The notes beneath the pieces are model-generated. The model searched no databases. It worked only from the letters and a program-made list of their open reading frames with translations, and was not told the DNA's origin. A program made the translations under genes and the position numbers. 46,789 nt of DNA, from assembly GCA_003326195.1 (NCBI GenBank), contig LXQE01000157.1, forward strand, positions 118,601 through 165,389, read 5' to 3'. Below, in pieces: positions 33,194 to 42,584 of this stretch (the stretch's first letter is position 1; every line of letters starts with the position of its first letter). Source of the stretch: Nostoc punctiforme NIES-2108 (GTDB lineage: Bacteria; Cyanobacteriota; Cyanobacteriia; Cyanobacteriales; Nostocaceae).

Positions 33194-35569
33194 CTATTGA
33201 GGAGGTCTAAGTCTATCCCGCCAAGATGGTGGTGACGATGAAGAACCTGAAGAACCTGAACTATTTGCAGGAGACGACTCTCGCCGACTTCTTCTCGGCG
33301 GGGGTGAATCAGATTCTACTCTTCTAGAACGTCGCCGTGGAGTAGATGATTCTGAGGAGGAGTTACTAGAACTTGATTCGCTGCGATCGCGCCTTCTGCG
33401 TTTTGGGGTATAATCGCTCGATTGCTGTTCTTCTTGAGAATAGCTTCTTCTGCTTCTACGTCTGCGAGATGAACCACTCTCATCAGAATTTCTCGCACTT
33501 TCCCCTTCTGAGTCATCATCATTAGAGGTAATAGAACGATTCAGCATTTGTTTGGGCTTGATAGACTGGGCTTTGATAGTGCCTTTGCGACCGTCTAACT
33601 TGGGTCGTTTGGGAAACTTTTCTACAGGCATCCCCTCTACCGCTTTTTCCATAAATTCGTGCCAAGTGTAAGCGGCACTACTACTACTGCCATAAGTGGG
33701 GCGGTTGTCATCGTTACCTAGCCATACCCCTGTCACCATCTGAGGAATGTAGCCAATAAACCATAAATCGCGGGCTTCGTCGGAGGTGCCGGTTTTGCCT
33801 GCAACTGGTCTATTATCTAATTGGGCAGCACCGCCAGTTCCCGCTTCGACGACGTTGCGTAGCATCCAAGTCATGATGGCGGCACTGTCAGCATCAAGGG
33901 CGCGTTTTGACTTGAAATTAGCTGACCAGATGACTTTGCCTTGGCGGTTGAGGATGCGGGTGATACCATGAGGTTCTGCGTGCAATCCCTGAGTTGCAAA
34001 ACTGCCATAAGCGCTGGTTAACTCTAGCAGATTGACTTCATTTGAACCAAGAGCCAAAGAGTAGGTGGGCTTGAGTTCAGATTTTATCCCCATCTCATGG
34101 GCAAGTTTAATGGTTGGTGTAAATCCCACATCAATCAACACCTTGACCGCAACAATATTAACAGAGCGAGTGAGGGCATCTCGGATGTTCATTGAACCCC
34201 GGAAGTTTTCACTATAGTTTTTCGGTTCATAGCCGTCTACGACAAAGGGCGCATCCTCGTAGCTATCGTAGGGGCTTTTGCCGGTAGCGATCGCAGTGGC
34301 ATATACAAACCCTTTAAATGTCGATCCTGGCTGCCGTTGTGCTTGGGTAACTCGATTAAACTGGTTTTTACCAAAGTCTTTTCCCCCAACCATTGCCTTA
34401 ATTTCACCGTTGCGGGGGTCTATGGCCACCATTGCCGCTTGCTTAAAGTTTTCCCAGCGTCCTTGATTTCGCAATGTTTTTGCAACTGCCTCTTCTGCTA
34501 CTTTCTGCCAACTTGGGTTGAGGGTGGTTTCTACTAGTAAACCCCCACTTTTTAGCACATTAGCAGAAACATACTTCGGCAATTCTTTTTGGATATAGCT
34601 GGTAAAGTAGGGTGATTCTACTTGGACTCGTTTGGGTGAACTGCTTTTGAGGGTTAATGGCTCCTGAACGGCTGCTTGCCTTTGCTCTGGTGTAATTACT
34701 TTATCTTCCTGCATCCGTAGCAATACTAAGTCACGCCGTCGTTTTGCCGCTTCGGGATTTTTGTCTGGGGCGTATAAGCTCGGAGCAGGAGCTAATCCCG
34801 CAATCGTTGCCATTTGGGCGAGGGAAAGTTGATCTGGCGTTTTACTAAAGTATACCCAGGCGGCATCTGCCACACCATAAGCTCCAGATCCCAAATAAAC
34901 CAGATTCAGGTAACGCTCTAGAATCTGATCCTTGGTTAATTCTTGCTCCATTTTTTGGGCTAGGCGGACTTCCTTGAGTTTGCGCCAGATTGTCTGCTCT
35001 TGTTTTAAAAATAGAATCCGCGTTAGCTGTTGAGTGATGGTGCTACCACCTTCTACCACACCTTGCGATCGCAAATTATTCAAACCCGCTCTGACAATCC
35101 CTTGCGGATCAACTCCGTTGTGTTGCCTAAATCTTCTATCTTCTGAGGCAATGAAAGCTTTTTTTAAATTATCTGGTATTTGTTCCAGCTTTAGCTGTTC
35201 TCTGGTCGCTTCACCTTGTTGTTGTAATATGCTGCCATCAGCAGCTTTAATGGTCAGTGTTTGCTCTCGAAACACAGCATTCAGCTCGGACTGATCTGGC
35301 AAAGTCCGATCTATTAAACTGATGCCGTAGATCGAGGCAGCTATCCCACCACTAACACCTAAACCTGCCCAAAACCAGAAGCGGCGATAGAGTGGTTTAG
35401 TGCCAGTTGCCCGATTGACCCTCATCTTAGATGGTAAAATTTTCATTTTGCTCAGTAACTGCCTCGTCTGCGCCAGATGTGTTGGTGGTAAGCTCTCATT
35501 CGTTCCTCCTTGTCCAGAGTCACTCAAATTAGTTGGTCTTCGCTTGAACCAGGAGGTAAGCTTCCCCAC
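33194..35569 (-). CDS. Class A penicillin-binding protein (PBP1a-type) with Arg/Ser-rich tail
   Basis: A bifunctional peptidoglycan glycosyltransferase and transpeptidase, 791 aa. A membrane anchor (RFWFWAGLGVSGGIAASIYG) is followed by a GT51 domain with AFIASEDRRFRQHNGVDPQG, EGGSTITQQL and GAYGVADAAWVYFSK. The transpeptidase has SxxK in RQPGSTFKGFVYA, SxN in TRSVNIV and KTGT in AGKTGTSDEARDLW. The start is GTG 35569, set by GAGGA 7 bases upstream; the TTG at 35623 is less likely. The last 100 or so residues after the transpeptidase are low-complexity and alternate Arg and Ser clusters (SSRRRRSRRSYS, KRRRRDRSESSSSNSS), like a eukaryotic RS domain. Such a tail would be in the periplasm and could bind anionic wall polymers. 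Confidence 0.93.
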   Translation of the reverse strand: MGKLTSWFKRRPTNLSDSGQGGTNESLPPTHLAQTRQLLSKMKILPSKMRVNRATGTKPLYRRFWFWAGLGVSGGIAASIYGISLIDRTLPDQSELNAVFREQTLTIKAADGSILQQQGEATREQLKLEQIPDNLKKAFIASEDRRFRQHNGVDPQGIVRAGLNNLRSQGVVEGGSTITQQLTRILFLKQEQTIWRKLKEVRLAQKMEQELTKDQILERYLNLVYLGSGAYGVADAAWVYFSKTPDQLSLAQMATIAGLAPAPSLYAPDKNPEAAKRRRDLVLLRMQEDKVITPEQRQAAVQEPLTLKSSSPKRVQVESPYFTSYIQKELPKYVSANVLKSGGLLVETTLNPSWQKVAEEAVAKTLRNQGRWENFKQAAMVAIDPRNGEIKAMVGGKDFGKNQFNRVTQAQRQPGSTFKGFVYATAIATGKSPYDSYEDAPFVVDGYEPKNYSENFRGSMNIRDALTRSVNIVAVKVLIDVGFTPTIKLAHEMGIKSELKPTYSLALGSNEVNLLELTSAYGSFATQGLHAEPHGITRILNRQGKVIWSANFKSKRALDADSAAIMTWMLRNVVEAGTGGAAQLDNRPVAGKTGTSDEARDLWFIGYIPQMVTGVWLGNDDNRPTYGSSSSAAYTWHEFMEKAVEGMPVEKFPKRPKLDGRKGTIKAQSIKPKQMLNRSITSNDDDSEGESARNSDESGSSRRRRSRRSYSQEEQQSSDYTPKRRRRDRSESSSSNSSSESSTPRRRSRRVESDSPPPRRSRRESSPANSSGSSGSSSSPPSWRDRLRPPQ

Positions 35570-35821
35570 GTCAGTTCCTCGCTCAAAGTAGTAAGCAGCA
35601 ATTATATAACCACTATCAATCAACTTTGGGGTTATAGCACTACCATTGTGTTAGTATAATATCCTATAAATAATTAACTAAATTCACCATAAAATAATGT
35701 TTTTTAAATTTGGTTAATTTAGTTTTGTAAAAAAGCTTTAATTTCGATAAATACTGGGAATATAAAAGCTATTGACAAGCATCCGCAAAGACAGCCCGAA
35801 AACGGCTTATTTTAGGAAAAT

Positions 35822-36337
35822 ATGATGCCTACACCGGGCTACGACGAAGCATTAAGACGAAGCGCCGTTGCTCTTGGTAGTAATATCGGCGATTCCCAGA
35901 CAATTTTAGAAGCAGCTATAGAGACTTTAGCCCAAACGCCAGGTATTGTTTTAGAAGCCAGATCCCATTGGTATCAAACCAAAGCTGTCGGGCCACCACA
36001 GCCAGATTACCTCAATGGCTGCGTCACATTGCAGGTAGAAATACTCCCCCAGCAGTTATTAGAAATTTTGTTAGGAATTGAACAACAATTTGGGCGTGTG
36101 CGTCAGGAACGCTGGGGGCCACGAATTCTAGATTTGGATTTGTTATTATATGATGACATTACTTTGGATACACCAAATCTCCAGATTCCCCATCCACGAA
36201 TGCGGGATCGGGCCTTTGTATTAGTCCCACTGGCAGAAATTGCCCCAGATTGGATAGAACCAGTTTCCGGGTGTGTTATTAAAGAGCTGCTGAAAGAGGT
36301 AGACTGTTCTGATGTACATTTATGGATGGACAATTAA
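35822..36337 (+). CDS. folK: 6-hydroxymethyl-7,8-dihydropterin pyrophosphokinase
   Basis: FolK transfers pyrophosphate from ATP to the pterin in folate synthesis. The 171-aa protein has AVALGSNIGDSQTILEAAIE, then YLNGCVTLQVE, EQQFGRVRQERWGPRILDLD with the catalytic Asp pair, and IPHPRMRDRAFVLVPLAEIA. It starts with two adjacent ATG codons (35822 or 35825). It is followed 68 bp later by the NUDIX gene on the same strand, possibly co-transcribed. Confidence 0.95.
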   Translation: MMPTPGYDEALRRSAVALGSNIGDSQTILEAAIETLAQTPGIVLEARSHWYQTKAVGPPQPDYLNGCVTLQVEILPQQLLEILLGIEQQFGRVRQERWGPRILDLDLLLYDDITLDTPNLQIPHPRMRDRAFVLVPLAEIAPDWIEPVSGCVIKELLKEVDCSDVHLWMDN

Positions 36338-36405
36338 AAACACCATCCTTAAAACCAGAAGAACACTGATTTTTCCTCTGTATTCACAGATAATCAGATT
36401 TTACT

Positions 36406-36954
36406 ATGCCATTAGGTAGAGAATTACCACAACTGCTGAGACAACGCCTGTTTCATAAAGGACGCAAGTTTGATTTTGAAGTTAATCGCTTGCGTTTACC
36501 GAATAAATCGGAAGGAGAATGGGAATGTATTCGTCACCCTGGCGGTGCTCTAGCTGTGCCAGTGACAGCGGAAGGTAAACTTATACTGGTGCGCCAGTAC
36601 CGTTTTGCGATTCAGGGACGGATATTGGAATTTCCGGCGGGGACATTGGAAGGAAATGAACAGCCTTTAGAAACAATACAGCGTGAAATTGCCGAAGAAA
36701 CTGGCTATAGTGCCCATAAATGGGATAAATTAGGCGAATTTTTCCTAGCTCCTGGCTATTCTGATGAAATTATCTATGCTTTTCTGGCGCGAGATTTAGA
36801 AAAGCTGGAGACACCACCACCACAAGATGGAGACGAGGATATCGAAACTGTGTTTATGACTCCTGAAGAATTAGAAAAAGCTATTCTGGAGGGAGAGCCG
36901 GTAGATGCAAAATCAGTTTCTAGCTTTTTTCTGGCGCGTCCGTTTTTAGTTTAA
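36406..36954 (+). CDS. NUDIX hydrolase, ADP-ribose pyrophosphatase type
   Basis: A 182-aa NUDIX enzyme. The full NUDIX box is GTLEGNEQPLETIQREIAEE followed by TGY, matching GX5EX7REUXEEXGU. The upstream strand GGALAVPVTAEGKLILVRQY and the Pro after the box (APGYSDEIIYAF) are typical of ADP-ribose diphosphatases, which hydrolyse ADP-ribose to AMP and ribose 5-phosphate. Its stop is only 7 bp from the start of an ADP-ribosylglycohydrolase gene, which strongly supports an ADP-ribose role. Confidence 0.88.
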   Translation: MPLGRELPQLLRQRLFHKGRKFDFEVNRLRLPNKSEGEWECIRHPGGALAVPVTAEGKLILVRQYRFAIQGRILEFPAGTLEGNEQPLETIQREIAEETGYSAHKWDKLGEFFLAPGYSDEIIYAFLARDLEKLETPPPQDGDEDIETVFMTPEELEKAILEGEPVDAKSVSSFFLARPFLV

Positions 36955-36961
36955 TACCCTT

Positions 36962-37807
36962 ATGCTGCTAGAGTTAGCGATCGCAGATGCCTACGGTGCA
37001 GGCTTTGAATATGCAGACGAGATGATCGTTAACAACGATTTGAGTCGATACGTTCAACATCCGCGTTTTCGACTCAATCCTGGCAGCTACACCGATGATA
37101 CTCAGATGAGTATTGCCATTGCGAAAGTGATTGTTGCTCAAGCACCGTGGACACCAGAAGTTTTAGCCGATAGCTTTGTTACAGCCTTCAAACGCGATGA
37201 GAGAGAAGGTTATGCTCGAAGCTTTTACCATTTTCTTAGAGAAATTCAGGATGGGGAAGAGTTTTTAAAGAAAATTAACCCTGATAGTGACAAAAGCGGG
37301 GGAGCAATGCGTGCAGCACCCATTGGCATCTATCCCACACCAGAAAAAGTGATTGAGGCAGCAACAATTCAAGCGGCAATTACCCACAATACAACCGATG
37401 GGATCAATGCTGCCGTTGCGGCTGCCTTAATGTCGCATTATTTTATCTATCGACTGGGAGCAAAACGCAAATTAGGACGGTTTCTCGAAGGTTATGTATT
37501 TGGAGAGTGGAATAAACCGTGGGAAGGTAAAGTCAAGTCCAAAGGCTGGATGAGTGTCAGAGCAGCGATTACTGCGGTGATGCGAAATGACAGTATGAGC
37601 GAACTTTTACAAGATTGTATCGCTTTTACTGGGGATGTAGATACAGTAGCCACAATTGCTTTGGCTGCTGGTTCTTGTAGCGAGGAAATTACTCAAGACA
37701 TTCCTAATCATCTTGTCACAGGGTTAGAGAATGGAGCTTACGGTAGAGATTACCTCATCGAACTGGATAAGCAGTTAATGAGTTTGGTGGGTAAAAAGAT
37801 TGGCTAA
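36962..37807 (+). CDS. ADP-ribosylglycohydrolase family protein
   Basis: A DraG/ARH-type hydrolase of 281 aa that would remove ADP-ribose from proteins or small molecules. Metal-site motifs are TDDTQMSIAIAK near residue 45 and GDVDTVATIALAAG near residue 225, with the central helix IQAAITHNTTDGINAAVAAA. The N-terminus is a few residues shorter than usual, beginning directly at LLELAIADAYGAGFE. It follows the NUDIX gene by 7 bp, so the pair could release and then degrade ADP-ribose. No dinitrogenase reductase ADP-ribosyltransferase is seen here; the true substrate is open. Confidence 0.85.
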   Translation: MLLELAIADAYGAGFEYADEMIVNNDLSRYVQHPRFRLNPGSYTDDTQMSIAIAKVIVAQAPWTPEVLADSFVTAFKRDEREGYARSFYHFLREIQDGEEFLKKINPDSDKSGGAMRAAPIGIYPTPEKVIEAATIQAAITHNTTDGINAAVAAALMSHYFIYRLGAKRKLGRFLEGYVFGEWNKPWEGKVKSKGWMSVRAAITAVMRNDSMSELLQDCIAFTGDVDTVATIALAAGSCSEEITQDIPNHLVTGLENGAYGRDYLIELDKQLMSLVGKKIG

Positions 37808-38125
37808 ATCTTGAAAATTGCTGTAATCCTCAAATAATCAGTTAGTTTTAGGCTCAAATAACTATTTGTTTAGTATTTAGCTGTTTTTCTATATTTGCAG
37901 ATATATATCGAGATAAACACTCTTATATAGATAAGCATATATTTCTTAGATAGCATAGTTTAAATATCAATTTATACCTTGTATTTTTTAACAAAAAGCT
38001 TCATGATTTATTGAGAAAGCCCATAATTATAGATTGTTTAGCTAATAATGATGCCGATATAGTTCATAAATATTCCGACTCATAAAAAGAAAATAAATTT
38101 ACTCATATTGGAGTTTGATTAACTC
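37808..38125. promoter_or_regulatory. AT-rich upstream region of the kdp operon
   Basis: A 318-bp gene-free, AT-rich region that must hold the kdp promoter. It has several ATATA tracts but no clear KdpE-like direct repeat that I can see. A GGAG lies about 12 bp before the kdpA ATG. Confidence 0.45.
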
Positions 38126-39871
38126 ATGTTAGAAGGATGGATTCAAATTGTATTAACGCTACTGATTGTAGTAGCAATTACTCCAGTTTTTGGGCGCTAT
38201 ATGGCGCGTGTCTACCTAGAGCAAAGTACTTTTATCGATCCGATTTTGAATCCGGTTGAGCGATTGCTTTATGCTTTGGTTGGCGTTAAAACCAAAGAAA
38301 ATATGACCGGCTGGCAGTATGGGCGGGCAATTTTATACAGCAACGTCGCAATGGGGCTGCTGATTTTCTTGATTATTATGAATCAAGGATGGCTGCCATT
38401 AAACCCAACCAAGATAGATGCCCCTACTTGGGATACAGTGCTGCATACGACTATTTCTTTTATTACTAACACCAACCAGCAACACTATTCTGGTGAAACT
38501 TACATGAGCTATGGCAGCCAAATGTGGGGACTTGGCTATCACATGTTTACCTCTGCTGCCACTGGTTTAGCGGTGGGAATTGCCTTTATTCGCGGATTGA
38601 CGGGGAGATCGTTAGGCAACTTTTATGTAGATTTAATTCGCTCGATTACGCGAATTTTGCTGCCTATTTGTATTGTGGGCGGCATTGCCTTAATGGCATC
38701 TGGCGTTCCCGAAACACTGGCGGGTGCAGTTGTATTCCCTACTTTAGAAAATCCGAATATTAGTCAAGCGATCGCTCGTGGCCCTGTTGCCCATTTTGAA
38801 ATTATCAAGCAATTGGGAGAAAACGGCGGCGGCTTTTTTGCCATCAACTCGGCACACCCCTTTGAAAATCCCAACGGATTTTCTAACTTGATTCAGATTG
38901 TCGCCATGCTTGCGATTCCTACATCCCTAATCTACACTTACGGGTTGTTTGCGAATAACACTAAGCAAGCTTGGTTAGTCTACGGTATGGTAGGCGTTCT
39001 CTATTTAGTATTTATCATCGTCACTGCCATTGGTGAATACAACGGCAATCCGGCTGTGAATGCACTGCTGGGTAGTCAGCAACCAAATTTAGAGGGCAAA
39101 GAAGTCCGGTTTGGTTGGGCACAATCTGCATTATTTGCAACGAGTACAACTGGTACTATGTGCGGTGCAGTCAACAGTTTACACGACTCCTTCATGCCCA
39201 ACGGCGGTTTTATTACCCTTTCCAATATGTTCCTGCAAATTATTTGGGGTGGACAGGGTACAGGAACCGCTTATCTATTTGCTTACCTGATTTTGGCTGT
39301 GTTCGCTACAGGGTTGATGGTGGGACGGACACCAGAATTTCTCGGACGCAAGATTGAGAAGCGCGAGGTTGTACTTGCTAGTTTTTTAATTCTGCTAGTT
39401 CACCCGATCGCAATTATGATTCCCGCAGGTATTGCCTTGGCATTTCCCGATCAGCTATCAGGAATTAGCAATCCAGGATTTCACGGCTTTGCTCAAGTTA
39501 TCTATGAATATGCGTCTGCTGCTGCTAACAACGGTTCTGGGTTTGAAGGCTTGGGAGATTCACAACCTTCACCATTTGCGATCGCTACAGGTACAGCACC
39601 AACTTTAACCGCTCTGTGGTGGAACTTGAGTACCTGCTTCAGTTTAATTGCTGGACGCTATATTCCCATCATCGGTTTGCTGTTTTTAGCAGATAGCATG
39701 TCTCGTAAGCAAGCGGTTCCTTACACCACTGGTACATTGCGAACGGATACCGGGCTATTTACAGGCGTTACCGCAGGCGTGATTTTAATTCTGGGCGCAC
39801 TTACATTTTTCCCAGTCTTAGCATTAGGGCCCATCGGTGAAGCTTTCTTTATTGCCAAAGGTATCGGCTAA
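38126..39871 (+). CDS. kdpA: Potassium-transporting ATPase subunit A
   Basis: KdpA is the potassium-selective channel subunit of the high-affinity KdpFABC pump in the cytoplasmic membrane. It is 581 aa with about ten membrane spans. The four selectivity-loop regions are all visible: SFITNTNQQHYSGE, NGGGFFAINSAHPFENPNGF, STTGTMCGAVNSLHDSF, and AAANNGSGFEGLG. It is intact and opens the kdp gene set, but 565 bp of repeats separate it from kdpB, an unusual gap in this operon. Confidence 0.96.
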   Translation: MLEGWIQIVLTLLIVVAITPVFGRYMARVYLEQSTFIDPILNPVERLLYALVGVKTKENMTGWQYGRAILYSNVAMGLLIFLIIMNQGWLPLNPTKIDAPTWDTVLHTTISFITNTNQQHYSGETYMSYGSQMWGLGYHMFTSAATGLAVGIAFIRGLTGRSLGNFYVDLIRSITRILLPICIVGGIALMASGVPETLAGAVVFPTLENPNISQAIARGPVAHFEIIKQLGENGGGFFAINSAHPFENPNGFSNLIQIVAMLAIPTSLIYTYGLFANNTKQAWLVYGMVGVLYLVFIIVTAIGEYNGNPAVNALLGSQQPNLEGKEVRFGWAQSALFATSTTGTMCGAVNSLHDSFMPNGGFITLSNMFLQIIWGGQGTGTAYLFAYLILAVFATGLMVGRTPEFLGRKIEKREVVLASFLILLVHPIAIMIPAGIALAFPDQLSGISNPGFHGFAQVIYEYASAAANNGSGFEGLGDSQPSPFAIATGTAPTLTALWWNLSTCFSLIAGRYIPIIGLLFLADSMSRKQAVPYTTGTLRTDTGLFTGVTAGVILILGALTFFPVLALGPIGEAFFIAKGIG

Positions 39872-39900
39872 GGGGATGAGGAGACAAGGGGACAAGGGGC

Positions 39901-40088
39901 ATTGGTGTCAACTTAAGCTCAAACGCTTATTCCACAGGCGTTTTACCCCCCTTAATCCCCCCTTATAAAGGGGGGAAACAAGAAAATCCAGTTCCCTCCC
40001 CTTTATAAGGGGAGGGTTAGGGTGGGGTAATACAGATCGTGATGGGAAGCCTGTTTGGACAAGGGTTTCACGTTAAGTTGACACCAAT
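39901..40088. mobile_element. 188-bp inverted-repeat element between kdpA and kdpB
   Basis: Perfect 16-bp terminal repeats attggtgtcaacttaa (39901-39916) and ttaagttgacaccaat (40073-40088) enclose two nested GC-rich palindromes of the form cccccttataaagggggg and ccctccccttataaggggaggg-like sequence. It is flanked on both sides by acaagggg tandem repeats (39877-39899 and 40090-40112), so a target duplication cannot be told from the repeat. No coding capacity; probably a non-autonomous element. Confidence 0.75.
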
Positions 40089-40138
40089 GGACAAGGGGAC
40101 AAGGGACAGGGGGAATTAGAGACTGATTCATCACTTCG

Positions 40139-40411
40139 GAACTCCATTCATCGACCTCAGAACTCCATTCCTTGATCTCAGAACTTCATTCATCGACCTC
40201 GTCACTCCGTTTATCGATTTCGTCACTCCGTTTATCGATTTCGTCACTCCGTTTATCGATTTCGTCACTCCGTTTATCGATTTCGGCACTCCGTTTATCG
40301 ATTTCGTCACTCCGTTTATCGATTTCGTCACTCCGTTTATCGATTTCGGCACTCCGTTTATCGATTTCGGCACTCCGTTTATCGATCTCGGAACTCCGTT
40401 CATCGACCTCA
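40139..40411. repeat. Minisatellite of 13 x 21 bp between kdpA and kdpB
   Basis: Thirteen contiguous 21-bp units, the commonest being tcactccgtttatcgatttcg; the outer units are diverged (gaactccattcatcgacctca). Because 21 is a multiple of three, open frames run through it on both strands, giving the heptads SSLRLSI on plus (40172-40453) and SINGVTK on minus (40131-40502). The plus frame ends 17 bp inside kdpB. There are no unique spacers, so it is not a CRISPR array. Translation of either frame is unproven. Confidence 0.9.
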
Positions 40412-40436
40412 ATGACTCATGCTCAAAATTTAATGT

Positions 40437-42578
40437 ATGCCAATTACTACTGATTCTCCCTCCTCCCGTATTCCATCTGGAACTCGTGACTCGCGCAAAC
40501 ACACCCCCAAGACAGATATGGGGGGACTTTACCAGAGAGCAATTCGTGAGTCATTTATTAAGCTCGATCCGCGAATTACTGTCAGAAACCCAGTGATGTT
40601 TGTTGTTTGGGTAGGGACAATTGTCACCTTGCTTGTTACCCTTAACCCAAATTTGTTTGGCACAATCCAAGCAGATGTTAACCAACAACGCGTCTTAAAC
40701 GGGTTGATTACCTTTATTCTTTTTTTCACCCTCGTTTTTGCCAACTTTGCCGAAGCCGTAGCTGAAGGACGCGGTAAAGCACAAGCTGATTCACTGCGAT
40801 CAACGCGATCGGATACGATCGCTAATAAAATCCTCCCCGATGGTTCGATACAACAAGTCAATTCTACGGAACTGCGACGGGGCGATTTGGTAAAAGTGGT
40901 TGCAAATAATATGATTCCCGCCGATGGGGATGTAATTAAAGGCATTGGTTCAGTGGATGAGTCGGCAATCACTGGGGAATCTGCCCCAGTGCTGAAGCAA
41001 CCAGGTACAGATATAGCCAGTTCGGTTACAGGCGGTACACGTCTACTTTCCGATGAGTTGACAATTCGCATTAGTGCTGACCCTGGACAAGGCTTTATCG
41101 ATCGCATGATTGCCTTGGTAGAAGGAGCAGAACGCAGCAAGACTCCCAATGAGATTGCTTTGACGGTATTGTTGGCTGTGTTAACGCAGGTGTTCTTAAT
41201 TGTGGTGGCGACAATGCCCCCATTTGTCGGTTACATCGCCAGCTTTATCAGCACAGCCTTTGGAGTTGAGGCGGGGAACAGCTTGCGGGCGGGTGCTAGC
41301 GTTGCTATTCTCATCTCACTACTGGTAGCTTTAATTCCCACAACTATCGGTGGTTTGCTCAGTGCGATCGGTATCGCAGGGATGGATAGAGTTGCCCAAT
41401 TTAACGTCATTGCTACCTCTGGTCGAGCAGTAGAAGCTTGCGGTGACATCAACACCTTGGTGCTGGATAAGACAGGCACGATCACCTTGGGAAATCGGAT
41501 GGCTGACGAGTTTATTCCCCTGGATAACCACTCAATAATAGATGTGGCGCGAGTCTCATTAGCTGCGAGCTTGTTTGACGAAACGCCAGAGGGTAAATCG
41601 ATTGTGATATTGGCAGAAAAATCCCAGGCTGGGGTAGACTTTAACATTGATAAAGCCGAAGGTGTAGAATTTTCCGCCAAAACCCGAATGAGTGGCACGA
41701 ATCTACCCGATGGCAAACAAATTCGCAAAGGTGCGGTAGATGCCATTAAGGGATTTGTCCGTTCCCGTGGCGGCTACGTTCCTGATGATGTAGACGCAGC
41801 TTATGAGCGAGTTTCTCGGTTAGGCGGTACACCCTTGGCTGTTTGCCAAGATGAGAAAATTTATGGTGTCATCTACCTGAAAGATATTGTCAAACCTGGT
41901 CTGCGGGAACGATTTGACCAACTCCGCCGCATGGGTGTTCGCACCATCATGCTCACAGGTGACAATCGGATTACCGCTTCGGTGATTGCCCAAGAAGCTG
42001 GGGTGGATGATTTCATTGCGGAAGCGACTCCAGAAGACAAAATTGAAGTGATTCGCTCGGAACAATCTCAGGGTAAATTGGTGGCAATGACCGGGGATGG
42101 TACGAACGATGCGCCTGCTTTGGCTCAAGCAAATGTGGGTGTGGCGATGAATTCTGGGACGCAAGCTGCCAAAGAAGCTGCTAACATGGTGGACTTAGAC
42201 TCAGATCCCACGAAGCTAATTGACTTAGTAACCATCGGTAAACAGTTGCTAATTACTCGTGGAGCCTTGACAACATTCTCCATCGCTAACGATATTGCCA
42301 AGTATTTTGCGATCATTCCCACAATCTTTGCCGCTGCTGGAATCGGCGCACTTAATATTATGGGATTAAAGAGTGCCCAATCTGCGATCGTCTCGGCGCT
42401 GATTTACAACGCCTTAATTATTCCGGCACTAATTCCGCTGGCACTTAGAGGGGTGAAGTTCTTACCTTTAACAGCAGATCAACTGCTACGTCGCAACATC
42501 TTCATCTTTGGTCTTGGCGGTATCGTTGCTCCCTTCATTGCCATCAAACTGATAGATATTATCCTACCTTTGTCTTAA
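40437..42578 (+). CDS. kdpB: Potassium-transporting ATPase subunit B
   Basis: KdpB is the P-type ATPase subunit that powers potassium uptake. In its 713 aa the actuator motif ITGES, the phosphorylation motif DKTGT with Asp344, and the hinge TGDGTNDAPAL are intact. A Ser/Thr-rich leader of about 30 residues precedes the usual start region (LYQRAIRESFIKLDPR). The ATG at 40437 lies just after the minisatellite with no evident Shine-Dalgarno, so its translation may depend on upstream read-through. It is followed 6 bp later by the small subunit gene. Confidence 0.96.
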   Translation: MPITTDSPSSRIPSGTRDSRKHTPKTDMGGLYQRAIRESFIKLDPRITVRNPVMFVVWVGTIVTLLVTLNPNLFGTIQADVNQQRVLNGLITFILFFTLVFANFAEAVAEGRGKAQADSLRSTRSDTIANKILPDGSIQQVNSTELRRGDLVKVVANNMIPADGDVIKGIGSVDESAITGESAPVLKQPGTDIASSVTGGTRLLSDELTIRISADPGQGFIDRMIALVEGAERSKTPNEIALTVLLAVLTQVFLIVVATMPPFVGYIASFISTAFGVEAGNSLRAGASVAILISLLVALIPTTIGGLLSAIGIAGMDRVAQFNVIATSGRAVEACGDINTLVLDKTGTITLGNRMADEFIPLDNHSIIDVARVSLAASLFDETPEGKSIVILAEKSQAGVDFNIDKAEGVEFSAKTRMSGTNLPDGKQIRKGAVDAIKGFVRSRGGYVPDDVDAAYERVSRLGGTPLAVCQDEKIYGVIYLKDIVKPGLRERFDQLRRMGVRTIMLTGDNRITASVIAQEAGVDDFIAEATPEDKIEVIRSEQSQGKLVAMTGDGTNDAPALAQANVGVAMNSGTQAAKEAANMVDLDSDPTKLIDLVTIGKQLLITRGALTTFSIANDIAKYFAIIPTIFAAAGIGALNIMGLKSAQSAIVSALIYNALIIPALIPLALRGVKFLPLTADQLLRRNIFIFGLGGIVAPFIAIKLIDIILPLS

Positions 42579-42584
42579 TTTACT

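Noticed and set aside
40139..40411. CRISPR array
   Set aside because: The 21-bp units are directly contiguous with no unique spacers, and no cas genes are near.
40529..42322. Minus-strand frames antisense to kdpB
   Set aside because: kdpB is intact and conserved throughout; the antisense frames have no recognisable motifs or starts.
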